A stretch of 37,530 bases of DNA from NCBI GenBank assembly GCA_035256645.1, contig DATEXU010000194.1, forward strand, positions 1 to 37,530, in the 5' to 3' direction. This document shows positions 1 to 7,383 of this stretch, in pieces. The notes beneath the pieces were generated by a model. It was not told the DNA's origin. It was given only the letters and a program-made list of their open reading frames with translations, and did not search any database. The DNA comes from G026625185 sp035256645. GTDB lineage: Bacteria > Desulfobacterota > WTBG01 > JAGOGO01. The translations under genes were made by a program, and so were the position numbers. How positions within the stretch are numbered: position 1 is the first letter of the stretch; every line of letters starts with the position of its first letter.

Positions 1-717
1 ATGCCGCTAACCCCAGAGGCGCTGATTTTCCATCGTTTAGAAATACCTGCTGATGACGGAATCGCTCCTTCCCTCTACAGGCCCAGAAGGCTTAAGACGT
101 TAGACGGCAAAAAGAAAAACGGTCCTTTTGAAAAGTTATGTGACCCCGAGTCAGCATACCGCTATATGCAAAAGTGGAGGTTTTTCCCTTTTATTTACAG
201 TTCGACTACTGGGCTCTCACTGACACGGTCACTTGCCGGTAAAATTTTTCCGCTACCAGAAGAAAGGGCTGCAACTCAAGATGCCTGTTTGGCTTATGCT
301 TCCATGCTGTTAGGCACAGTCTATGGAACCTCACAAGTCCTGGGCTCTTATTTTATTCATGGAAAGAATTTCAGCCTGGCGCAGGCTTGGGCGCAAATTG
401 ATCGTGATCTAATCCTTGAAAATTTTTTAAATGATATTTTAGAGAAAACAAATAAAAAGAGGATCGCTTCGTTTTTCGAATCTCGCCAAGCCCAAGCTTA
501 CTATCGGTATTCTGGTTCAACTAAAGATCTGTTGAAACTGGCCTGGAAAATCCCGGCCCGATCTCTTTGCTGGGAAACAATTTTGTTCTCCATTCAAACA
601 CACTGGCATTGTTTAAAAAGTGGCCTTGGTATCAAGAAAAAACACCGGGGGGAAAAGACGCCTCTCACAAAAACAAAAAACCCGCAGGCAAAAAAGCATT
701 CCCAGTGCCAACCATAG
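1..717 (+). CDS. GT2-type glycosyltransferase, C-terminal part (cut by window edge)
   Basis: This is the 3' part of a glycosyltransferase gene that begins before the window. Its first codons match the middle of the intact paralogue at 977-2053, from residue 124 of that protein (MPLTPEALIFH in both), so the apparent ATG at base 1 is an internal methionine. The nucleotide-sugar-binding GT-A half lies off the left edge. What remains is the paralogues' shared C-terminal domain, with the SDPE/CDPE-AYxYxQKW motif, the GTVYGTSQVLGSYFIH motif and a lysine-rich tail. It probably transfers a sugar in surface-glycan synthesis at the inner membrane; the acceptor is unknown. The gene appears intact to its stop, and 260 bp separate it from the next copy. 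Tandem duplication is the simplest reading. Confidence 0.75.
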   Translation: MPLTPEALIFHRLEIPADDGIAPSLYRPRRLKTLDGKKKNGPFEKLCDPESAYRYMQKWRFFPFIYSSTTGLSLTRSLAGKIFPLPEERAATQDACLAYASMLLGTVYGTSQVLGSYFIHGKNFSLAQAWAQIDRDLILENFLNDILEKTNKKRIASFFESRQAQAYYRYSGSTKDLLKLAWKIPARSLCWETILFSIQTHWHCLKSGLGIKKKHRGEKTPLTKTKNPQAKKHSQCQP

Positions 718-976
718 GGTGTGAAGAATAAATTAGGAGATTAAAAACGCAGTGCGAAGAGTAATTGAGAAAGAAATGGTGGAATGGAAAGGGGCTTTTT
801 TCTGAGAAGCGACAAGGGAGTGGGGCATCCTCCAATCAAGAAATTTATTTTAACCTTTTTTATTGCGTTAGTACATTGACATTGATTTATAATATGCCCA
901 GCATGTTAAAATTATTTGGCTTGAGAGAAAAAAAGAAATTCTAATTACATTTTATTGTGTCGAGAGGAAATACTCT

Positions 977-2053
977 ATGTACAAATCGGAGCTTAAAGAA
1001 GTTGAAAGCCCTGTTTATTCTGGCAACCTCCCTCTTGCCAGTATTATTATTACTAGCTATAATTATGAAAAGCTCCTCCCTCGGGCTATTGATAGCGCTC
1101 TCCAGCAAACCTACCCGAAAAAAGAAATCATCGTGGTTGACGATGGTTCTACCGATAATTCCCGCCAGATCATTACTAGTTATGGAAATCAGATAATACC
1201 GGTCTTTAAGAAAAATGAAGGAAGAGTTTCCGCAACCAATGCCGGTTTTTTCGCAAGCCATGGGGAGATCATCTTTTTTTTGGATGCGGATGATATTTTT
1301 TTCCCTCACAAGGTGGGAACGATGGTCAACTATTTTCTCCAGGTTATGCCGCTAACCCCAGAGGCGCTGATTTTCCATTGCATGGAAATGTGCACTGATG
1401 ATGCAAATTCTCCTTCGCACAGTATTCCTAGAAGCTTACGTACGATAGATGGCAAAAAGAAAAACAGCCTCTTTGCAAAGTTAAGCGACCCTGAGATAGC
1501 ATATCAGTATGTTCAAAAATGGGGTTTTTTACCTTTCAGGGCTTCTCCTACCAGCGGTCTTTTGTTGACCCGATTGCTTGCCGGTAAAATTTTTCCGCTG
1601 CCGGGAAAAAAGGCTGCATCGCAAGATGCCTGTATTGTTTATGCTTCCACGATAGTAGGAACAGTCTATGGAACCTCACAAGTCCTGGGCTCTTATTTTA
1701 TTCATGAGAAAAATCTTAGCATGTCACAATCGTACTCGGATAATAAAATTCAGCACTACCAAATAGTGGACAATTTTTTAAATGATATTTTAGCGAAAAT
1801 GAATAAAAAAAGGGTCATTTCGTTTTACGAATCGCGCCTGGCCCGCCCCCACTATCAGCATATCGGTTCGACTAAGGGACTGTTGAGACTATCCTGGAAA
1901 ATCCCTGCCCGATATTTTTGCTGGGAAACAATATGGTTTTCAATTAAAACACTCTGGTTATGTTTAAAAGTTGTTCTTGGTTTTAAAAAAAAACGGCGGT
2001 TGGCTAACAAAACGAAGCTCTTCGCAAAAGCAAAAGAGACGCAGAGAAAGTAG
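977..2053 (+). CDS. GT2 family glycosyltransferase
   Basis: A complete 358-residue family 2 glycosyltransferase. The GT-A fold starts at about residue 19 (LASIIITSYNY). VVDDGSTDNS (residues 53-62) and the DxD-type metal/nucleotide-sugar motif FLDADD (101-106) follow. The C-terminal half (about 124-358) is not a general GT2 feature but is shared with the copies at 1-717 and 10780-11841. A good ribosome-binding site (GAGAGGAAA) precedes the ATG, which supports this start. The protein is presumably cytoplasmic or membrane-associated and adds a sugar to a lipid-linked or secondary-metabolite acceptor; donor and acceptor cannot be told from sequence. The tail is lysine-rich and poorly conserved among the copies. 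The GT2 assignment is firm, the substrate unknown. Confidence 0.85.
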   Translation: MYKSELKEVESPVYSGNLPLASIIITSYNYEKLLPRAIDSALQQTYPKKEIIVVDDGSTDNSRQIITSYGNQIIPVFKKNEGRVSATNAGFFASHGEIIFFLDADDIFFPHKVGTMVNYFLQVMPLTPEALIFHCMEMCTDDANSPSHSIPRSLRTIDGKKKNSLFAKLSDPEIAYQYVQKWGFLPFRASPTSGLLLTRLLAGKIFPLPGKKAASQDACIVYASTIVGTVYGTSQVLGSYFIHEKNLSMSQSYSDNKIQHYQIVDNFLNDILAKMNKKRVISFYESRLARPHYQHIGSTKGLLRLSWKIPARYFCWETIWFSIKTLWLCLKVVLGFKKKRRLANKTKLFAKAKETQRK

Positions 2054-2104
2054 TATCCCCACCAACAAAAATCGATTAATTATTATTTTAGAATTTATTT
2101 GACT

Positions 2105-2269
2105 ATGCCTTTAGTCAAAACCTATCGATTTAAAATGACACTTCATTTTAAGCACTTGGTGATGGCGTTTGTTCTCTTGGTTGCTTTTTTTGGGGCGCGT
2201 GACATTAACGCGGTAGAAGAAAAAATTTCTCAACCGCCCGGGGCGCTAAATGATTTTGATCTTTCATGA
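2105..2269 (+). pseudogene. short exported-protein remnant with signal peptide
   Basis: A 54-codon frame encodes a basic start, a hydrophobic run (LVMAFVLLVAFFGA) and a likely cleavage region before VEEKISQPPG, then stops at TGA. Reading on in another frame from base 2266 continues as HDLKAAREGLSSEVLEKTK, which looks like protein rather than noise. The simplest reading is the 5' end of a secreted-protein gene broken by a frameshift, its downstream part lost before the radical SAM gene at 2350. It could instead be a genuine short exported peptide. No family is recognised. Confidence 0.4.
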
Positions 2270-2349
2270 TTTAAAAGCCGCAAGGGAAGGTCTCAGCAGT
2301 GAAGTGCTGGAAAAAACCAAAACCTATTGGCGTGTTAGAAGTATAATTT

Positions 2350-3363
2350 ATGTCAAAGCAAATAAGACCCAAAAAAATTAGGCTCGAAGCATCATCGGTT
2401 TGTCAGTTGCGATGTCATTCTTGTCCGAATGCTGATAAAGCGATATTACCGACTGTGGGAACTGGTTTCCTTCGGTTGAGCGATTTCCAAAAGCTTCTTG
2501 ATGAAAATCCATGGATTGAAAAAATAGAACTTTCTAACTATGGCGAGATATTTCTAAATCCTGATCTATTGGAAATTATTAAGCACGCATATAAGCGGAA
2601 AGTTGCCTTAACTGCTGCTAATGGGGTAAATCTTAATAGCGTCAAAATAGAAGTGCTTGAGGGATTAGTGAAATACAAGTTTCGAAGGATGACTGTCTCT
2701 ATAGATGGTGCAAGCAATGAAACTTATAAACAGTATCGAATCGGGGGAAACTACGACGTAGTAATTGCAAATATCAAGAAAATAAATCTTTTCAAGAAGC
2801 ATTATCAGTCAAAATATCCTTTGTTGTCATGGCAGTTCATAGTCTTTGGACACAACGAGCACGAATTGCCAACGGCAAGAAAATTGGCTAACGAACTAAA
2901 TATGGGTTTCTACCCGAAACTCTCATGGGATGCTGAATTTTCACCTGTACAGAATCAAGAAGTTATCAGAAAAGAACTTGGCGTTGTTTCACGGAGTGAA
3001 TTCAAAGGAAAATATGGCGCATCCTATACACAGGGAATCTGCCATCAGTTGTGGGAACAACCACAAATAAACTGGGACGGAAAAGTGTTGGGGTGTTGTC
3101 GCAACTTTTGGGGAGATTTTGGTGGAAATATTTTTACTGATGGGCTTCTTGAGAGTCTCAATAATGAAAAGATTAATTACGCCAGAGAGATGCTTACGGG
3201 GCGACAAGAAACGAGGGATGACATTCCTTGTGCTACTTGTGAGATTTATTTAGAAATGAAAAGAGAGGGGCATTGGCTCAAAGCAAGCGAAAAAAGACGG
3301 TTAATCTCTGCAATTTTCCCTTCGGTTAAGCGTATAATGAAAAGGTTATTATCCGACAAATAA
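2350..3363 (+). CDS. radical SAM/SPASM domain protein
   Basis: A 337-residue radical SAM enzyme. The [4Fe-4S] cluster motif CxxxCxxC is at Cys18, Cys22 and Cys25, right after the first strand (RLEASSVC). SNYGEIFLNPDLLEII (residues 62-77) matches the GE/GEP-region strand of the radical SAM barrel. A SPASM/Twitch-like C-terminal cluster domain is suggested by Cys231, the Cys249-Cys250 pair after INWDGKVLG, and Cys294 and Cys297. Such proteins carry out radical chemistry on peptides, sugars or small molecules in the cytoplasm. The C-terminal arrangement resembles uncharacterised SPASM proteins found in glycan loci. It lies downstream of the GT2 gene and a decayed ORF, so a role in surface-polymer or metabolite modification is an inference. 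The substrate is unknown. Confidence 0.85.
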   Translation: MSKQIRPKKIRLEASSVCQLRCHSCPNADKAILPTVGTGFLRLSDFQKLLDENPWIEKIELSNYGEIFLNPDLLEIIKHAYKRKVALTAANGVNLNSVKIEVLEGLVKYKFRRMTVSIDGASNETYKQYRIGGNYDVVIANIKKINLFKKHYQSKYPLLSWQFIVFGHNEHELPTARKLANELNMGFYPKLSWDAEFSPVQNQEVIRKELGVVSRSEFKGKYGASYTQGICHQLWEQPQINWDGKVLGCCRNFWGDFGGNIFTDGLLESLNNEKINYAREMLTGRQETRDDIPCATCEIYLEMKREGHWLKASEKRRLISAIFPSVKRIMKRLLSDK

Positions 3364-4105
3364 ACATATAAAAGCATGATCGTCATTCTCAATCACAACG
3401 ATGTGTCAATCCTGTGACTTTTAGAAAAATATTTATAAACCACCATGGCGTTACAAAAAACAGTATGATGGCACGCGAAGAATTTTTTACAGGTTATAGC
3501 ATTGCTTGTGATGAAGGAGTCTTAACACCTCGCCGACCGCACGTATTTTGATACAAAAAAATAATTCTCACTCCAAATACCTTACTATTTCTTGGAATTT
3601 ATTTTCCTATGTCTTTAGGGAACCTCTAATATCATTTTGCGCTTGAGTTGGATGTAATAGTTATAATAACCGATTTAAAATCAAATGGTTAATGGTTACA
3701 ATAGTGCCATATCAAGAAGAAAATGATATAATAATTGCCTATTTGTCACTTTTGCAAAAGAATTATGGTAGAATAATCACAATTATATAAATTATATCAT
3801 ATTGTTACAACTATTTTATCGGTAATTTGCCGTGCAAAGGTCTTGCTTCACCAATTCCGAGACGGTATGTTGAGACACAAAGTTCTTGGCTTAAAAAGAT
3901 AGGATTTAAAAAACTATATTGTTATCTAAAAATATCCAAGCACACCGCTTTGAAAAGCGCAGTCTTTATTTCGGATACACCCCGAATGATTTAATGACCA
4001 TTATCCCTGAGGAAGAGGGAGGGGGGAAAAAGAAGAGAAAGAAAATGGAGTTGATTGTAGCGGTAAGGATGTTTAATTTCATAGTTGAAATGTTACCGTG
4101 TTCCC
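3364..4105. other. AT-rich intergenic region without a supported gene
   Basis: No convincing gene, RNA or repeat is visible. Short open stretches occur near 3377-3550, including one starting MIVILNHNDV, but they stop quickly or change frame and match no family I recognise. This may be decayed coding DNA. It separates the plus-strand radical SAM gene from the convergent minus-strand operon. Confidence 0.4.
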
Positions 4106-4903
4106 TTAACGCAATGCCAGTCGGCCCTGGTAATCAATTTTCATTCTGGGATAAAATTGTGGATGAATGTACCGCAGTATTGTTTGGTCACAGCCGAAGC
4201 CCTTAGGGAATTCAGGCAAATTTTTATATACCGTTCCGTTATCTTTTAAACGTTTGAACTCCGGTCCCGTTAGATCGGTTTCCGTAACATAAACCATCGC
4301 TGCATCTAAAACTTCGCGCAAAAAAAAAGTCCGACCCACAAAAACACCTGCGTTAATATACCAACCAGGAGACCCATGCTCTTTTGCAACCTGGTCAGCC
4401 CAGACCTTAACCTGAGGGAGGTAGTTATAGACTCTCTTTGATCTGGTTTTTGAGAACAGTAGTTCGCAGTTTTCCTCCTCCAGGTATCGAATTGCTTTCT
4501 TCGGGTCATCTCTGAGAATTGCATCTTTACTGTCGCAATAAAGAAGATATTCGGTTTTGCAAGCACCACTTTTGAGATAGCTTAAAACAGCGCTAATTTT
4601 AACGGTGTGAACCCACGGTTTGTTAATGGGGGGCCGCAGCACAATAAAATTTTCGATTCCTACATAACGGAGACTCTTTTCCATGAGGGTTTCATATTCA
4701 TGATTATGGACAAGGAGTATGGTTAACTCCGGCGGACAACTCAACTTTCCTTTGACGTGTCCACAAAGCAAATGAATAATAAGATCAGGAGGGCTTTCGA
4801 TAAGCTTTTGACTGTGAATGACAAGCTGATCCCCGGTGCGCCCTTTACGGCAAACCCATAATAAGGCTTTTACTTTTTTTAAAAATTTAAAGATTTTTTT
4901 CAC
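4106..4903 (-). CDS. PLOD-like glycosyltransferase
   Basis: A 265-residue protein resembling the glycosyltransferase module of PLOD/procollagen-type enzymes and their bacterial relatives. The visible motifs are LLYCDSKDAIL (residues 120-130) in the position of the metal/nucleotide-sugar DxD-like site, YINAGVFVGR (182-191) for the N-[SA]-G-x-F-x-G motif, and GCDQTILRYI (237-246) followed by MKIDYQGRL (254-262), matching the DDQ and D-x-x-x-x-L region. It would add a hexose to a hydroxylated acceptor in the cytoplasm. It is the last minus-strand gene of the run from 10011 to 4106 and lies about 200 bp after the dehydrogenase, so it may decorate the product of that cluster. Family recognition is from motifs only and the acceptor is unknown. 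Confidence 0.6.
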   Translation of the reverse strand: MKKIFKFLKKVKALLWVCRKGRTGDQLVIHSQKLIESPPDLIIHLLCGHVKGKLSCPPELTILLVHNHEYETLMEKSLRYVGIENFIVLRPPINKPWVHTVKISAVLSYLKSGACKTEYLLYCDSKDAILRDDPKKAIRYLEEENCELLFSKTRSKRVYNYLPQVKVWADQVAKEHGSPGWYINAGVFVGRTFFLREVLDAAMVYVTETDLTGPEFKRLKDNGTVYKNLPEFPKGFGCDQTILRYIHPQFYPRMKIDYQGRLALR

Positions 4904-5105
4904 GACTACCTAAATCAAAAGGAAGACTTTAGCATCCTTTGCTGAAGATGCACACCTACTTCATCATTAAAAGTGTCTTCATCCACTTTGCTTTGTGGTC
5001 GATGATTTTTTTTTGCATAGTGACACTTCCCTTACCCGAAGCGGTATTTCAATTTTGAAAAATTAAGGCTAATTACTATGAAAATTTTTTTTTAAAAAAC
5101 AGGTC

Positions 5106-6230
5106 TCACGTCCAGTCAGTATCAAATTTTACCAGAACCTTGCAGTTTTCTTCAAAAATCTTTTCCGGAGACTTTAAAAGATTGCAAATTTCCTCCGGAC
5201 CATTGATAATGTCTGTTACCGCATCATCAATAGATAAGCGCCCACTGCGGCACAAACTCAAAATCTTCGCAAATGCTCCGCCAAGATGCCCTCGCGACCC
5301 TATTAAAGATATCTCATTGGTGATCATGTGGTCTACTGCATCCAACAACAAAGGCTCACCGCTCCTGCCGAGAATCGCGACGCATCCGTTAGCATTTAAC
5401 CTGCGAAACACCCGGTTGATATTACCCATGTTTCCTGATGCCTCCATCACAACGTCAATAGAGGACGGGCCATGGTTGAAAAACTCGTCAATGTCGTAGA
5501 TATCATCGCCCCAATTTTTTGCTATCTTGCGTCGAAATGGAACCGGTTCGACTATGTGCACACGGGAAGCTCCGAAAACAACTTTGCTCAGCATAGCGGC
5601 AAACAAACCAATTGGACCGGCGCCAAAAATAACAACAACATCTCCGGCTTCCAGATGCGTGTTCTGGCAGGCTACATAGGCGACAGCCGCCGGTTCCACG
5701 CAGGCCGCTGCCCGCAGGCCTTTTTCGCTTTTCGCCATTTCGTTCACGTCGTGGGTAATCATGGACGGGACGTCAACGATATCGCCGAAGAGTCCATCTT
5801 TTTCCATTCCCAGCAGCAAAGCATGACGGCATTGATTAAAGTCTCCTCTCCTGCACTCATCGCAGTAATGGCAAGCTATAATCGACTCAAAGGTGACGCA
5901 AGCGCCGGGTTGAACGTGATGGACTTGAGAGCCGACTTCAAGAACTTTTCCGATTCCCTCGTGGCCAATGACCCGGCCTCCAGCGGGGATTTGAGCCGGA
6001 GCAGAACACTGGATATAGCCCGTATCCGGATTCGTGGTCACGAGATGTACGTCCGTACCGCAAACGCCCGCGTAAATCATTTTTACCCGAACTTCGTCCG
6101 GACGAAGTGCCGGTAACATTCGGTTCTCAACCGATATCCGGGGGTTTTTGTATCTTTGGTGAGGCCCCGGCTTGGCAATACCTTTTATTGGATCACTATC
6201 CGCTTGAACAAGCACCACCCTGGATTCCAT
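5106..6230 (-). CDS. zinc-dependent medium-chain dehydrogenase
   Basis: A 374-residue zinc MDR alcohol dehydrogenase. The catalytic zinc site is seen as GVCGTD (Cys57) and GHEGIG (His90, Glu91). The four structural zinc cysteines are 120, 123, 126 and 134 in C-x2-C-x2-C-x7-C. The NAD(P) Rossmann loop IFGAGPIG is at about 201-208, followed by a nucleotide-discriminating strand ending HIVEP; the Glu favours NAD. It oxidises an alcohol or polyol, or reduces a carbonyl, in the cytoplasm. The 5' gene is the O-methyltransferase (146 bp away) and all four genes of the run share a strand, so it probably acts on the same metabolite. Resemblance to threonine/sorbitol dehydrogenases is general and does not fix the substrate. 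Confidence 0.85.
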   Translation of the reverse strand: MESRVVLVQADSDPIKGIAKPGPHQRYKNPRISVENRMLPALRPDEVRVKMIYAGVCGTDVHLVTTNPDTGYIQCSAPAQIPAGGRVIGHEGIGKVLEVGSQVHHVQPGACVTFESIIACHYCDECRRGDFNQCRHALLLGMEKDGLFGDIVDVPSMITHDVNEMAKSEKGLRAAACVEPAAVAYVACQNTHLEAGDVVVIFGAGPIGLFAAMLSKVVFGASRVHIVEPVPFRRKIAKNWGDDIYDIDEFFNHGPSSIDVVMEASGNMGNINRVFRRLNANGCVAILGRSGEPLLLDAVDHMITNEISLIGSRGHLGGAFAKILSLCRSGRLSIDDAVTDIINGPEEICNLLKSPEKIFEENCKVLVKFDTDWT

Positions 6231-6376
6231 ACCAAATTCACTCCATGCTTAAAAAAATTTCACGGAAAAATACCCTATATGGGCTACCTATGACTATCTT
6301 CATTCACCGGTCTCTCATAATTCTGCGTAAGATAAATTTTTCTGCTTATAACCGCTGGTTTTAATTTAGTCGTTAG

Positions 6377-7378
6377 TTAAACTCTGAACTGAAGCAGCGT
6401 CTGAGGTGTTGGCAAGAGTTGCATCGAGTCTACCAGAGTTAACCCAGCAGCTCCGGCCATCGTCTCATATTCGGCGCACGTATACGCATCTCCATCCGGA
6501 GTTGTTGCTAACATTAAAAAAGCGAAGGCAGCCTGCACCGGTGGCGATACACGATCTGGATTCGGCATAATATCAACCACAAATAAAGAACCGTTGATAG
6601 AAAGAGAGCTTTTTGCTTTGCTCAGCATACGAACACATCCATCTTGCTTAAAATGATGCAGTATGTTTGGCAACAAGATCAGATCATAGTTATCGCCCCA
6701 ATCAACCTCGAAAGCATTACCGCTTGTTGTTTTATATCGATTACCCAATCCTGCTAACTCAGCATTTTCTTTTGCAACTTCCAAAACATTGGTCCAGTCA
6801 ATTGCCATCACTGAAGCATCGTTTATAACTTTCGCCACCTCTATACCAAATAGTCCATGTCCTGCCGCTATATCCAATACTTTGCGCGGATGTATCGATC
6901 TACGTGCAATGAATGCTGCGGTTCGTTTGGCTGTTACAGAAACAAAAGGGACCATTGCCCGCGCGAATCTTATCCAGACGGGGTTGTCCGGTGAAAGAGT
7001 TGTCAAGCCAGAAGCACCTCCCGTTATTACATAAGATGGTGGATCATTCATTATCAAAGAGACTATCTCCGGCGCAGCGAAAAAGTCAATTATATCGGCC
7101 AGGCAATGGGGCGATGCCCGATCAAGGAACCTTATTGCATTCACCGAAAGGTTATAGAGACTGGTGTTCTTTTCCAACAAACCAATGACACAAAGAAAGT
7201 CACAAAGGATGCGCACCCCGCGCACCGACCCACCGGCAACCTCTGCGATTTGTTCAGCACTTAAGCAGCGATTACCAATAGTTGTAAAAATATCCAATTT
7301 AATCGCAGCATTCAAGGCTGCGGTCTTTTGATATGACAGGCTGATATCGTACACTGGGTTGTTTGATCTTTTATCCAT
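6377..7378 (-). CDS. SAM-dependent O-methyltransferase (plant-type/acetylserotonin OMT family)
   Basis: A 333-residue enzyme with the two-domain layout of the Methyltransf_2 family. The N-terminal winged-helix dimerisation region (about 1-90) contains CLSAEQIAEVAG and FLCVIGLLEK. The class I SAM-binding domain carries VLDIAAGHGLFGIE (167-180) as motif I, and LLPNILHHF holds the histidine region typical of the catalytic site. It transfers a methyl group from SAM to a hydroxyl, usually on aromatic or polyketide-like acceptors. It starts 5 bp after the stop of the NRPS-like gene, so the two are almost certainly co-transcribed and probably act on one product. C- or N-methylation cannot be excluded. 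Confidence 0.85.
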   Translation of the reverse strand: MDKRSNNPVYDISLSYQKTAALNAAIKLDIFTTIGNRCLSAEQIAEVAGGSVRGVRILCDFLCVIGLLEKNTSLYNLSVNAIRFLDRASPHCLADIIDFFAAPEIVSLIMNDPPSYVITGGASGLTTLSPDNPVWIRFARAMVPFVSVTAKRTAAFIARRSIHPRKVLDIAAGHGLFGIEVAKVINDASVMAIDWTNVLEVAKENAELAGLGNRYKTTSGNAFEVDWGDNYDLILLPNILHHFKQDGCVRMLSKAKSSLSINGSLFVVDIMPNPDRVSPPVQAAFAFLMLATTPDGDAYTCAEYETMAGAAGLTLVDSMQLLPTPQTLLQFRV

Positions 7379-7383
7379 ATAGG

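Noticed and set aside
876..893. TTGACA followed by TATAAT before the GT2 gene
   Set aside because: The two boxes are only 6 bp apart, so they cannot be one sigma70 promoter. TATAAT may still be a -10 with a weak -35 (TTGCGT, 19-bp spacer).
941..1309. 122-codon minus-strand frame
   Set aside because: Antisense to the GT2 N-terminal domain; the product has no recognisable features.
3919..4206. 95-codon plus-strand frame
   Set aside because: No ribosome-binding site or family match, and it overlaps the 3' end of the PLOD-like gene on the other strand.
5472..6116. 214-codon plus-strand frame
   Set aside because: It lies wholly antisense to the zinc MDR dehydrogenase, whose motifs are unambiguous.
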